DNA of 42,865 nt from Planctomycetota bacterium (GTDB taxonomy: Bacteria; Planctomycetota; Planctomycetia; Isosphaerales; Isosphaeraceae): contig JAJYDB010000008.1 of assembly GCA_021777845.1 (NCBI GenBank), forward strand, positions 1 through 42,865. Reading direction: 5' to 3'. The notes beneath the pieces were generated by a model. That model made no database searches. It was not told the DNA's origin and saw only the letters and a list, made by a program, of their open reading frames with translations. This document shows positions 1 through 8,767 of this stretch, piece by piece (position 1 is the stretch's first letter; each line of letters begins with the position of its first letter). A program made the translations under genes and the position numbers.

Positions 1-10
1 CGGCGGGGTA

Positions 11-1177
11 CTAACCTGGGATCGGGCTCGGCACGCGTGCGAGCCGTTGCATCGACAGGGTCGCGAGAGTGATGTTGCAACATAAAGCTAGGATGAGAAT
101 TACGGCTAAGCGCGTCTTCGGAGTGCGGCCGGCGAGCCGGCACCAGCCGATGATTCCCGCAGCGAGGCCGAAGGCCACATAGGGCGCGCAGTAGCGGACG
201 TGATGCCACTGCTCGGTCGACAAGTATCGCAACGACCAGCGACCGCTTGCCAAGCTCCAGACCCACGGTAAAGCGATCAAAGCTACGCGGGGCGCCCAGG
301 TTGCAAAGAGCGCCCAGACACCCAGCCCAAGGATGATAAACTCCGCCGACGTGACGAGCGTCTGGTCGAGCGGCGCCTTCGGTCCCGCGAACTCTTGGAG
401 GAACAGACGCGGCGCGGAGACTCCGACCGTGAGTCGCAAAACGCCAAAAAAAAGCCAAAAGAACCAAATAAAGCCGATCGCGACAAGGGTTTTCATCCAG
501 CGCCTGGTTTGAGCGGACGGCTCGGTTTCGCGACACGGTAGGAACGCGAGCAGCGCGACGCCGATGGCGTATTCCTGACGGCACGCGAGCATCCCGAGGA
601 CACCCGCCGCGGTCCGACCTCGCGCCCGTCCACGTACCCCGTCCACCGCCAGAAGTACAAACGGCAAAGCCATTTGCAACTCGCGAAAGTCGTTAAGGAC
701 CAGCGGCGGCAAGAGCGGCGTAGTCACGGTCAGAAGCGCGGCCGAGAATGCGACGCGGTTCGATTTCGACTCGGACCACGCGAGCGAAAACGCCGCCGGG
801 ATCGTCCCGCAAAAAACGATGTCGTGAATGATCAAGAGACAGCGCGGATCGGGCCAGAGTCGATAAAAAGGCGCGATCAGGAACCGGATCGGCGCAAGAT
901 AATTCAGCTTCCAGATCGACGGCCCTTCGATCGCATACGACGCGATCGGTCGAACCGTGATCGACCCCACGCGGTGCGTGAGACACCAGAACCACTGGTT
1001 ATAATAGGCTAGATCCCACGACCAGCCGGTCTTGAATTCGTCGTAACGTTTGATCGATAAATAGATTGTGATCAGAGTGACAAATGTCGTAAGAAGACCG
1101 ACCGCGCTCATGGCGAGTTTGGGACTCAGATCATTCGCGCGTTCGGGCTTCGTTGTGGTTTGCGACGACGGCTTCAT
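11..1177 (-). CDS. DUF2079-type multi-pass membrane protein
   Basis: A 388-residue integral membrane protein of unknown function. A first hydrophobic helix lies at about residues 22-42 and is followed by the DLAYYNQWFW segment (55-64), which resembles the aromatic-rich stretch after TM1 in DUF2079 proteins. Many further hydrophobic segments follow, and the protein ends in a short basic tail. The family is thought to resemble polytopic GT-C glycosyltransferases, but no donor or acceptor can be named from sequence. The start codon overlaps the stop of the upstream dehydrogenase (ATGA), so the two are probably translationally coupled. The stop TAG is inside the window, so the gene is complete. 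Membrane location is confident; the family call is by eye. Confidence 0.75.
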   Translation of the reverse strand: MKPSSQTTTKPERANDLSPKLAMSAVGLLTTFVTLITIYLSIKRYDEFKTGWSWDLAYYNQWFWCLTHRVGSITVRPIASYAIEGPSIWKLNYLAPIRFLIAPFYRLWPDPRCLLIIHDIVFCGTIPAAFSLAWSESKSNRVAFSAALLTVTTPLLPPLVLNDFRELQMALPFVLLAVDGVRGRARGRTAAGVLGMLACRQEYAIGVALLAFLPCRETEPSAQTRRWMKTLVAIGFIWFFWLFFGVLRLTVGVSAPRLFLQEFAGPKAPLDQTLVTSAEFIILGLGVWALFATWAPRVALIALPWVWSLASGRWSLRYLSTEQWHHVRYCAPYVAFGLAAGIIGWCRLAGRTPKTRLAVILILALCCNITLATLSMQRLARVPSPIPG

Positions 1178-2142
1178 GAGAGTTTGACGGGATTGAGCGG
1201 GGGCTCGCCGAGGAGCAAACGCCGGACCTCGGTCGCCGCTTTGGTACGCAGTTCGATGAATCCCTCGTCGCTATAAAAAGCGGAGTGCGGCGTCACCACG
1301 ACGTTTTGAAAATCGAGCAGGCGCGGCTCGTCGAACGGTTCGCGTTCAAAGACGTCGAGGCCCGCCCCGGCGATCTTGCCGGAGGCGAGAGCGTCGGCGA
1401 GGGCGGTTTGGTCGACGATGCCGCCGCGCGCGGTGTTGATCAGGAAGGCGCCAGGCTGCAACTTCGCGAACGCCTGGGCGTTCATCAGATGTCGCGTCGA
1501 ATCGTCGAGCCAGCAGTGAAGGCTGACGAATCGGCTTTGTTCCAAGAGTTCGTCGAGTTTGGCGCAGCGACGAATCCCGAGCGCCTTGTCGAGCCCGTTC
1601 GGGACGAACGGGTCATAGAAGGCGACATCGAGTCCGAACGCTTTCGCGCGGAGCGCGGTCGCGGTGCCGATGCGGCCGCAGCCGATCAGACCGAGCACCT
1701 TGCCGCGCAGTCGCGGTGCGCCGTAAGCGACGCGGTAGTCCCAAGTTCCGTCGCGCATCGAGCGGTCGCTCGGGTGGGTTCGACGCGCGAGGGCGAGGAG
1801 CAGCATGAGCGCGTGGTCGGCGACTTCCTCGGTGCCGTAGTCGGGGACGTTGCAGACGGTGATGCCGCGTTTTTTGGCGGCGGCCAGGTCGACGTTGTTG
1901 TACCCGACTCCCGCACGGACAAGCCCTTTGCAGTGAGGAGCGAGCGCGAGTGTGGCATCGCCGACGCGGGTGATGTCGTGGTAGAGAATCATGGCGTCGG
2001 CGGAGGTTTGGCGGAGTTTCGCTTGCAGCGTCGCTTCGTCGTGCGCTTGAGCGAGAGTGAGATCGGCGATGTCCGCGAGGACCTTCGATTCGATCGAGGA
2101 TTCTTCGAGAAAGTCGGTGACGACAACTTGGAACTTGGGCAT
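1174..2142 (-). CDS. D-isomer-specific 2-hydroxyacid dehydrogenase (CtBP-like group)
   Basis: A 322-residue cytoplasmic NAD(H)-dependent oxidoreductase, expected to interconvert a D-2-hydroxyacid and its 2-keto acid. The Rossmann motif GCGRIG is at 154-159. The catalytic triad of the family is in place: Arg239 in NTARGGIVD, Glu268 in DVFEREP and His286 in VVTPHSAFY. The N-terminal RAGVGYNNVD (76-85) is the usual substrate-side signature. Length fits the family. The gene lies divergently to an HpcH/HpaI aldolase, so a shared role in sugar-acid or keto-acid metabolism is possible, but the substrate cannot be read from sequence. It is followed by a DUF2079 gene through a 4-base overlap. No strong Shine-Dalgarno precedes the chosen ATG. 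Confidence 0.9.
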   Translation of the reverse strand: MPKFQVVVTDFLEESSIESKVLADIADLTLAQAHDEATLQAKLRQTSADAMILYHDITRVGDATLALAPHCKGLVRAGVGYNNVDLAAAKKRGITVCNVPDYGTEEVADHALMLLLALARRTHPSDRSMRDGTWDYRVAYGAPRLRGKVLGLIGCGRIGTATALRAKAFGLDVAFYDPFVPNGLDKALGIRRCAKLDELLEQSRFVSLHCWLDDSTRHLMNAQAFAKLQPGAFLINTARGGIVDQTALADALASGKIAGAGLDVFEREPFDEPRLLDFQNVVVTPHSAFYSDEGFIELRTKAATEVRRLLLGEPPLNPVKLS

Positions 2143-2331
2143 GGCCGCGGCGGTCTCTCAATCGGTTTTGGCGGAGGCGGGTCCAGAATAGCTCGACGGG
2201 CAGGTTTGTGCGGTCGTCGGCTCCGGCATCTTGGTTATGACCGATCGGGCGGATAGGTTCAATGACTCGTCGCGCGGCGTCGCGGGATGTGGGAGACGTC
2301 GCGGTTTGGAACCTTCTTGAAAGGAAGTGGT

Positions 2332-3108
2332 ATGGGTCGGATTAAATCGCTGTTGGCGGCGGGTTCGGAAGTGAAGCTGTTTGGCGTGGGTCAATTGAGC
2401 AGTCCGAAGCTGATCGAGATCATCGGGACGCATGCGGGATTCGACGGACTTTGGCTCGACGCGGAGCACGGCGGGCTGGGGATCAAGGACGTCGAGCTGG
2501 CGACGCTGGCCGCGAACGCGTCGGGTCTGGACCACTTCGTGCGGATGCCGGCGACCGACTACGCGAGCGTGATGCGCATGCTTGAGGCGGGGGCGGGCGG
2601 GGTGATGGTGAGCATGGTGCGCGATGCCGCCGAGGCTGAACAGGCGGTGCGCTGGTCGAAATTCTGGCCGCGGGGCGAGCGCGGCGTGAACGGGGCCAAT
2701 CGCGACGGCAAGTTTGGTCTGACGCCGATTCCGGAGTACGTCCGGCAGGCCAACGAGTCGACGTTCGTCGGGATTCAGATCGAAACGGCGAGCGCGATCG
2801 CGGCGGTGTCCGAGATCGCGGCCGTGCCCGATGTCGACCTGCTGTTCGTGGGGCCGGCGGATATCAGCCAAGTGCTGGGTGTTCCGGGGGACTTCGAGAA
2901 TCCGAAATGTTTGGCGACGATCGAGGGGATTGCGCGGGCGTGCGCGGACGCGGGCAAGCCGTGGGGGATCGTGCCGCGCGGGCTGGAGTATGCGGAGCGG
3001 ATGCGCGGCTGGGGATGCCGGATGTTCGTGTTCGGCTTCGACATCCACGCGGTGCACGCGGGGGTGCGGGCGTCGAAGGAGCGTTACGCGCCGTTTTTCG
3101 GAGCGTGA
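2332..3108 (+). CDS. HpcH/HpaI-family class II aldolase
   Basis: A 258-residue divalent-metal pyruvate-type aldolase. Family members reversibly cleave 4-hydroxy-2-oxo acids (for example 2-keto-3-deoxy sugar acids or hydroxy-oxo-heptanedioate) into pyruvate and an aldehyde. Key positions match HpaI closely: WLDAEH with catalytic His46, Arg71 in VRMP, metal ligands Glu151 in IQIET and Asp177 in VGPADIS. I chose the ATG at 2332 over an in-frame ATG 45 bases upstream because AAGGAAG (2321-2327) sits 4 bases before it and the family begins near this point. The divergent hydroxyacid dehydrogenase and the nearby uronate isomerase suggest a sugar-acid substrate; this is inference. Confidence 0.92.
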   Translation: MGRIKSLLAAGSEVKLFGVGQLSSPKLIEIIGTHAGFDGLWLDAEHGGLGIKDVELATLAANASGLDHFVRMPATDYASVMRMLEAGAGGVMVSMVRDAAEAEQAVRWSKFWPRGERGVNGANRDGKFGLTPIPEYVRQANESTFVGIQIETASAIAAVSEIAAVPDVDLLFVGPADISQVLGVPGDFENPKCLATIEGIARACADAGKPWGIVPRGLEYAERMRGWGCRMFVFGFDIHAVHAGVRASKERYAPFFGA

Positions 3109-3115
3109 CTCGGGG

Positions 3116-3154
3116 AGTGCGCCGCGCACGGGCAGGTCTCGAGCGCGGCGCACT
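3116..3154. terminator. Perfect 12-bp stem-loop between convergent genes
   Basis: AGTGCGCCGCGC (3116-3127) and its exact reverse complement (3143-3154) flank a 15-base loop. The element starts 7 bases after the aldolase stop and ends 26 bases before the stop of the convergent coiled-coil gene. There is no U-tract on either strand, so it may be a bidirectional stem-dependent terminator or an mRNA-end protector rather than a classic intrinsic terminator. Confidence 0.5.
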
Positions 3155-3180
3155 GCGATGCATTCGGGCGTGACGTCGGG

Positions 3181-4908
3181 TCAGCGCGAGTTGCCGGCAC
3201 CCGCGCGGGGGTTCGAGAGTTCGCGACCTCGGTTTTCTTCGATTTTAAAGAGAATGCCGTCGTTGACTCGTCGATAAAGCTCATTGCGGTGGGCTGGTTC
3301 AACCTCGCGGGTGATCCATTCGCGAGCCGATTCACCGGCGCCTCGACGGCCTTGGGACTGTGCGATCGCGCCGAGGGCGATGAGGCGGCGCGGCTGGTCG
3401 GGATAGAGATCGACGCAAGCACGGGCGTCTTCGAAGCGTCCCACGGCGATAAGGCTGTCGATGAGGACGCCGGCGAGGACTGCGCGCGGGTCGTCGAGCG
3501 GGATCGAGGAGACGGCGACGGCGGCTTCGCGGTAAGTTGCGGTGGCGTCCGGACGCCGGCCGAACTTGGACTGCGCTTCGGCGACCTTGAGGAGTCCGTC
3601 GACGCGCACCTCGGGCTGAGGGATGCGTCGGGCGGCTCGCAGTCCGGCGACGTAATGGCCTGCGGTGGAAGCGTTTGCGGAAACCTGCACGAGTCCGCGG
3701 TCGCGCCAGACGGGCCAAGGGATGGTCGTCGAGAGGTCGGCGGCGTCATTGAGCATATCGTCGGCGGTCTCGTCGTAAGGGTTGGGGCCGCGCGTGTCTT
3801 GATCGTCGCCCGCCGCGGAACGCGGGAGGTTGATCGCGACGGTTTGTGCTCCGAACGAGAGGCTGTCGGCGGTGCGATACATTAGGTCGCACTGATAAGT
3901 AGGGTCCTCGATTTTCGCGGCCAGCACGGCGGCGAGGGTCCAACTCTCGCGGGAGAGCACGATCTCTCGTCGCACGCGCGTCTCCACGTCTCGATTGACC
4001 TCGCGAAGTTGTTGGTTAACTTCTCTGGAGACGCGAGCGAGATTGTCCGCGCTTTTTTTGGCGTTGTCGACGACGGCGAGGTAGGTTTTTTCGGCGTCGT
4101 CGACGGCGGTCCGACGACGTTTCTCGGCGTCGTCCTTTGCCTGTCGGAGCAGTTTCTCGGGGTTGTCGGCCGGGTCGAGCGGCGGCTGGTCCTTCTGATC
4201 CGCGGCTTTTTTTGCCTCGCGCACGCGTCGGTCGAACTCGTCTTTCGCTTCGCGGAGGCGTCGTTCGTACTCGAACTTAGCGTCGCGCAATTGCTGGTCG
4301 TAGGTTTTTTTCGCGTCGGGGACTCGTTCCTCGGCGATCTTCTTGGCGGCTTTTGCCTCGTCGAGGCGCGACTTGGCGTTGAATTCCGCGGAGCCGATGC
4401 TGTTCACCGCGGTTTCTCGGACGTCGCGGAGGCGGGCCTCGGCGAGGTTCATGAGCGAGTTTACGATCGCGGTGGTGCGTTGGTCGCGGAGGAGCGGGGT
4501 TTCGGCGTTCCGAGCGGGAACGACGGCTTCGTGCAGATAGTCGTCGGCGTCGTCGAGTCGATCGCTAAAGATGGCGGCGTTCGCCATCCGAATGAACGCG
4601 AGCGCCTTTTCGTTGGGGATTTCGATGGCGCGTGCTTCTTTGAGGAGCTGAGCGCGGACGTTCTCGAACGTCAGGGTGTCGATGGGAAGCGCGGGTTTTT
4701 CGCGTGCGTCGAGGTCGGTCGGGGGAAACTTGCGATTGTCGAGCGGCGGCAGGCCGGGCGGCAATCGATCCTCGGGGAGACGTCCGCTGCCGGAGGCGGG
4801 GGGAAGGTCTTGGCCTTGAGCCGCAACCCGCGCGGGGAGGGTCCACCCCAACGCCGCGGCAATTGCGAGCGTGCAGGCGGCGACGCGAGACAAGCGAGCG
4901 ATCGTCAT
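3181..4908 (-). CDS. Exported protein with an 11-residue-repeat coiled coil
   Basis: A 575-residue protein of unknown function. A signal peptide (about 1-30, ending ARVAAQ) points to export, and a Pro-rich linker (35-60) follows. A helical part (about 80-170) leads into a long charged coiled coil (about 175-315). There the repeats are 11 residues long: three units at 203-235 (first is YDQQLRDAKFE) and four at 251-294 (first is EKLLRQAKDDA), split by a Pro/Asp-rich break at 240-250. The C-terminal 390-560 is Ala-rich with TPR/HEAT-like helical pairs (for example GLLKVAEAQSKFGRRPDATATYREAA). It lies 153 bases after uxaC on the same strand. No catalytic motif is visible. Expression is likely; function is unknown. 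Confidence 0.82.
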   Translation of the reverse strand: MTIARLSRVAACTLAIAAALGWTLPARVAAQGQDLPPASGSGRLPEDRLPPGLPPLDNRKFPPTDLDAREKPALPIDTLTFENVRAQLLKEARAIEIPNEKALAFIRMANAAIFSDRLDDADDYLHEAVVPARNAETPLLRDQRTTAIVNSLMNLAEARLRDVRETAVNSIGSAEFNAKSRLDEAKAAKKIAEERVPDAKKTYDQQLRDAKFEYERRLREAKDEFDRRVREAKKAADQKDQPPLDPADNPEKLLRQAKDDAEKRRRTAVDDAEKTYLAVVDNAKKSADNLARVSREVNQQLREVNRDVETRVRREIVLSRESWTLAAVLAAKIEDPTYQCDLMYRTADSLSFGAQTVAINLPRSAAGDDQDTRGPNPYDETADDMLNDAADLSTTIPWPVWRDRGLVQVSANASTAGHYVAGLRAARRIPQPEVRVDGLLKVAEAQSKFGRRPDATATYREAAVAVSSIPLDDPRAVLAGVLIDSLIAVGRFEDARACVDLYPDQPRRLIALGAIAQSQGRRGAGESAREWITREVEPAHRNELYRRVNDGILFKIEENRGRELSNPRAGAGNSR

Positions 4909-5061
4909 CGATGCCGTTCCTTTACGGATCGGAGTCGCGGGCGGCGTAGTGAAAACCGAGCGCGACTTGGTTCTGGATGCGGGTTCCCCGCTGAGCCAAG
5001 GCTCTACGTGAAATCATTCAACCTGATCGGCCCGCGGTCAAATCAAAGTTCCGGCCGGCGT

Positions 5062-6378
5062 TCACTTCGATTGATCGAATCCGAAGAGTCGTCGCGGATT
5101 GTCCCACAGGACGAGTTGTGCGAGTTCGAGGGCGCGGGGGGTGGACCAGCCGCGGCCTCGGACGCATTCCTCGGCGAGCGACTCGGCGAGGATTGCGCGA
5201 TACATTGTGAATTTGGGGAGGATGAACTCGAGTTTGTAGGCGTCGGAGTAATAGCCGAGGAGTTTGGTGGCGGGCAGGGCTTGGAGCCGCGCGCGGAGGT
5301 CGTGCGCGATGAAGGCCGGGATATTGGAATACCACCAGTGTCCGAAGGGGAGGACGTTGGGGAAAATCCAGGCGTAGGCGGTGAGTTCGGCGGCGGCGTC
5401 GGGCGTGAGCGTGGAGATGGGGAAGGCGACGTCGGCGAAATGGTTAAACAACGGAGCGTAGTCGTGCAGGCTGACGCGTCGGTCAAAGAGGTCGCGGCCG
5501 CCGGCGACTCCGGCGGGGTAGACGCCTCGAATCGGACCGATCATGAGGTCGAACGGGAGTTTATGGTCGGAGCAGAGCTCGGCGATGGTCCAGAAGGCTG
5601 TGCGACGGAGGTCGTCGACCTCGTCGGGCCGAACGGGCAGTCCGCGGAGGGCGCGACGGATCGGCGTGACGACACGTCGCGGCTCGGCGGGGCTGGGGAC
5701 GAAGTCGGGCGGCAGGCTGATCGCGCAGGCCCGCGCGCCGCGGACTTTGAAACGTTCGAAGACGGCGGCGAGCGCGGCGCGGAGGCCGTTGAAATCGCCG
5801 ACGTCGAGGCCTGTCGCGGCGCGGAGGCGCTCGACGGTGGCGGGCAGGTGGAGTTTTAGGACGAGGTCGTCGACGCGCAGGCACGGGATGTACTTCGAGG
5901 TGTCCCAGCCCGAGAGCGGGTCGTCGAATTCGTTCGTGAGGAAGACGGCGTCGAGCTTCGACCGCGACCAGACGGCGGCATCCCAGGCCGCGCCGTCGGC
6001 CTCGTGATCCGCGCGGGCTTCCAACTCGCCGATGTTCGCGGCGTTGATCGAATTGTGCTCGAAGCCGAAGAAGGTTTGGGCGATATGGAGAAGCCAGCGA
6101 TATTGCGCGGTGTTTTCGAGCGCGGGCAGGTATTCGGCGACGGCGCGGACGCGGCTTGAGGGAGTGGAGTCGGGGCCGACTCGGTCGGCGGGCATGCCGG
6201 CGGAGTGCGCGAGTTCGGTGTAATAGTGATATCCTAGAATTTCGTCGAGGCAACGCGCGGCGGGCCGGTGTGGGTCGATGTGCGAGTGCGGGTCGAAGAT
6301 CGGCCGGCGTGCGAGTTCGACGAATATCTCGCGTGCCGCGGCGTCGCGCGGCGCGTAGTTGGTCGTGATGCTGTTCAT
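5062..6378 (-). CDS. uxaC: Uronate (glucuronate) isomerase, UxaC family
   Basis: A 438-residue cytoplasmic isomerase of the amidohydrolase superfamily. The family converts D-glucuronate to D-fructuronate, or D-galacturonate to D-tagaturonate, the entry step of hexuronate catabolism. Visible signatures are DPHSHI (29-34) with the two metal-binding His, HWWYSN (347-352) and GYYSDAYK (375-382), the last carrying the Asp expected near the C-terminal end of the barrel. It is somewhat shorter than the enterobacterial enzymes (about 470), so it belongs to a divergent subgroup and the exact uronate is uncertain. It diverges from the coaB-acyltransferase pair across 167 bases. No uxuA/uxaB or regulator is next to it, but an HpcH/HpaI aldolase lies 2 kb away. 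Confidence 0.88.
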   Translation of the reverse strand: MNSITTNYAPRDAAAREIFVELARRPIFDPHSHIDPHRPAARCLDEILGYHYYTELAHSAGMPADRVGPDSTPSSRVRAVAEYLPALENTAQYRWLLHIAQTFFGFEHNSINAANIGELEARADHEADGAAWDAAVWSRSKLDAVFLTNEFDDPLSGWDTSKYIPCLRVDDLVLKLHLPATVERLRAATGLDVGDFNGLRAALAAVFERFKVRGARACAISLPPDFVPSPAEPRRVVTPIRRALRGLPVRPDEVDDLRRTAFWTIAELCSDHKLPFDLMIGPIRGVYPAGVAGGRDLFDRRVSLHDYAPLFNHFADVAFPISTLTPDAAAELTAYAWIFPNVLPFGHWWYSNIPAFIAHDLRARLQALPATKLLGYYSDAYKLEFILPKFTMYRAILAESLAEECVRGRGWSTPRALELAQLVLWDNPRRLFGFDQSK

Positions 6379-6545
6379 CGGAGGATTGGCCTCGAAAACG
6401 GCGCGGGCCTGATTGATTCGAGTCGCGCGTCGGGCACGTCGAGAGAGGCTCGGAGCCGTCGCCGCGGTCCGGCTCTTGCCGATCTTTGGGACCGCGGGTT
6501 TACCGTAGCGATCGGGGCTTCGCGTTGCAATGGGAGGGTGGCCGG

Positions 6546-7331
6546 GTGCGCACGCTCAACGTCGTCGTGACCGGGGGCGGAACGATCGCGCCGATCGACG
6601 ACGTCCGGCAGATCGCGAACCTCTCGACCGGCGGATTCTCGGCGGCGATCTCCGAGGCGTGGCTGGCGCTCGGCGCGCGGGTTTGGCACATCCACGCGCC
6701 GCGGGCGCTCGTGCCGTTTGAGCGTGCGGCGCGGTTCGACTTCGAGTGCGGCGACCTCGAGAGCGAGCTTGAACGCCTGCGACGTCTGCACGAACGCCGG
6801 AGCGCGGTCGCCGAGCGACTGCGGCTCGTCCCGCTCCGCGACGGGACCGTCTCGGAATACGCGGAGGTCCTGGAATCGACGCTCCGCAACGAGCCGATCG
6901 ACGTCGCGATGCTCGCGATGGCGGCCTCGGATTACGAGCCGGTGCGCTCCGAGGGTAAAATCGACTCGTCGTCGGCGACCTTGACGATTCATTGCGCGCG
7001 TGCCCGTAAAGTGATCGCGTCGGTGCGCGACTGGTCGCCGGACGTCTATCTGGTCGGCTTCAAGCTGACCTCGGGCTTGCCCCGCGAGCGTTTGGTGGCG
7101 GTCGCGGAGGCGTCGCGGGCCGCGAATCGAGCCGACGCGGTGGTCGCGAACGATGTCTCGACGTTGCGCGACGGCGGCCACACGGTGCACCTGGTCCGAG
7201 GCGGAATCGGAGCGGAGACCTTTGGACCGGGTGGTCCGATCGCCGAACGTCTGACGGCGCGGCTGCTCGATCTCGTCCGCGCGCGCGTGGCGGCCGTCGG
7301 CTCGATTCCCTCCCCGAGCGAGCCGTTGTGA
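6546..7331 (+). CDS. coaB: Stand-alone phosphopantothenate-cysteine ligase (CoaB/DFP domain)
   Basis: A 261-residue protein matching only the CoaB half of the usual bifunctional CoaBC (about 400 residues). CoaB joins 4'-phosphopantothenate to cysteine using a nucleotide triphosphate, the second step from pantothenate to CoA. Motifs: VTGGGT followed by IDDVRQIANLSTGG (N-terminal nucleotide-binding region), AMAASDYEP, VGFKLTSG and VVANDVS. There is no N-terminal flavodoxin-like CoaC domain. I chose the GTG at 6546 because GGGAGG (6532-6537) is 8 bases upstream and the conserved domain starts three residues later; the longer in-frame ATG at 6486 adds sequence unlike the family. Its TGA overlaps the next gene's ATG by one base. 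Confidence 0.82.
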   Translation: MRTLNVVVTGGGTIAPIDDVRQIANLSTGGFSAAISEAWLALGARVWHIHAPRALVPFERAARFDFECGDLESELERLRRLHERRSAVAERLRLVPLRDGTVSEYAEVLESTLRNEPIDVAMLAMAASDYEPVRSEGKIDSSSATLTIHCARARKVIASVRDWSPDVYLVGFKLTSGLPRERLVAVAEASRAANRADAVVANDVSTLRDGGHTVHLVRGGIGAETFGPGGPIAERLTARLLDLVRARVAAVGSIPSPSEPL

Positions 7332-8590
7332 TGAAACTCGAAGCCGACCCCGCGCCCGCGTCCGAGAATCAGTCCGGCGCCGATGTGCCCGCGGATCGCG
7401 CCGCGACGACGAGTCGTGCTCGCGCGGCGGACGCTCATGACGCCGGTGCGGGCTCGTTCGCGGGCCGCGACTATTTTCCGGAGCTCGACGGCCTGCGGTT
7501 TTTCGCGTTTCTCTTGGTCTACCTGTTTCACCAAGGGATTCCGGGGCCGCTGCTGGCGTCGTGCGTCGGGACGGGGGCGGCGCGGGTGTTCCGCCAGAAC
7601 GGCTGGGTCGGCGTGCAGTTGTTCTTTATTCTGAGCGGGTTCCTGATCACGACGCTGTTGCTCCGCGAGGAGACGCGCCGGGGCGCGATTTCACTGCGGG
7701 CTTTTTGGATCCGCCGCGCGGCGAGGATCTGGCCGCTTTATTACCTCGTCGTCGCGTTGGGATTCGTCGTGATTCCGGCGGTCGAGGGTTTTCTGACCTC
7801 GCCGGGGCAGCGGGTGACGCTCGCGCGGCATCTGCCGTCGTTTCTCGCGTTCGTCGGCAATTGGTCGATGATCGCGCGCGGACCGGTCGGCTCGGACATC
7901 TTGAGCGTGCTTTGGAGCGTCTGCGTCGAGGAGCAGTTCTACTTGGTTGTGCCGCTCTTGGTCGCCTGCGTCGGGCCGCGACGTCGGCTGCTCGCGACGA
8001 CGCTGTTGTTGATCGCGGCGCCGGCGGCCCGCGCGGTGCTCGTCGCGCGCGGCGCGACTCAGCTCCAGCTTCAATACAACAGCCTGGCGCAGTTCGACAC
8101 GCTCCTCGGCGGCGTTTGGCTCGCGATCGTCTGGCATGCGCGTCCGCCCGGGGAACGCGCCGCCAGGCTGTCGCGCTGGGGACAGTGGCCGTTGTGCGCG
8201 GCGTCGCTCTGGCTGATCTCGCGTTGGGAGCTCGCGCACGGTCCCGACTGGCGTCGCGTCGTCGACTTCGTCGCGATCTGGCTGTGCGGGCTCGGACTGA
8301 TCGCGGTCGCGGTCGCGCACGACGGCGTCTTGAGACGCGTGCTCGCGTATCCGCGCTTCGTTTGGCTGGGCAAGGTCAGCTATGGACTTTATATGTATCA
8401 CGAAGTCGCGTTTTGGCTGCGCGGTCGGCTCGACCCGCGGCTCGGCTGGTTCCCCAACAAGGAGATTCTGCTCACGATCGCGACGTTCGCGGCGACGGTC
8501 GGGCTGGCCGCGGCGTCGTACTATGCGTTCGAGCGCCCGTTCTTGAAGCTGAAAAAACGCTGGACGCGGGTGCCGTCGCGACCGCTGTGA
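7331..8590 (+). CDS. Acyltransferase 3 family membrane protein (OafA/YrhL type)
   Basis: A 419-residue inner-membrane O-acyltransferase with about ten predicted hydrophobic segments. The conserved opening FPELDGLRFFAFLLVYLFHQ holds the TM1 His, and RRAARIWPLYYLVV carries the Arg-rich loop motif of the family. WSVCVEEQFYLVVPLL and KVSYGLYMYHEVAFWL are also typical. Members transfer acetyl or other acyl groups onto cell-surface glycans, lipids or antibiotics; the acceptor here is unknown. The first 45 residues form a polar, Ala/Arg-rich cytoplasmic extension. The start overlaps the coaB stop (TGATG), implying coupled translation; a GTG one codon earlier is also possible. Confidence 0.88.
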   Translation: MKLEADPAPASENQSGADVPADRAATTSRARAADAHDAGAGSFAGRDYFPELDGLRFFAFLLVYLFHQGIPGPLLASCVGTGAARVFRQNGWVGVQLFFILSGFLITTLLLREETRRGAISLRAFWIRRAARIWPLYYLVVALGFVVIPAVEGFLTSPGQRVTLARHLPSFLAFVGNWSMIARGPVGSDILSVLWSVCVEEQFYLVVPLLVACVGPRRRLLATTLLLIAAPAARAVLVARGATQLQLQYNSLAQFDTLLGGVWLAIVWHARPPGERAARLSRWGQWPLCAASLWLISRWELAHGPDWRRVVDFVAIWLCGLGLIAVAVAHDGVLRRVLAYPRFVWLGKVSYGLYMYHEVAFWLRGRLDPRLGWFPNKEILLTIATFAATVGLAAASYYAFERPFLKLKKRWTRVPSRPL

Positions 8591-8767
8591 GCCCGCTCGG
8601 CGGAAGTCGTCGCGCGCGGCGACCGGCTCGACCGGCGTCCCGAGCGAACGCGGCCGCGCGCGGACTCGGCTTGTCGAACGGAACGCGGGCTGTTACCACA
8701 AATAAACCAACATCGCCACGCGACGGGCGCATCGTCCGTCGTTCAGACCCCTCGAGACGCCAGATCC

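Noticed and set aside
1285-2256. A 323-codon plus-strand frame opposite the hydroxyacid dehydrogenase
   Set aside because: Antisense to a gene with a full catalytic triad; no protein family features.
2231-2259. TTGGTT/TAGGTT 17 bases apart before the aldolase gene
   Set aside because: The -10 matches only three of six consensus positions; could be chance in this GC-rich gap.
4009-5859. A 616-codon plus-strand open frame across two minus-strand genes
   Set aside because: It lies antisense to the coiled-coil protein and uxaC, both with clear family or leader features, and its product has no recognisable motif. High GC makes long antisense frames common.
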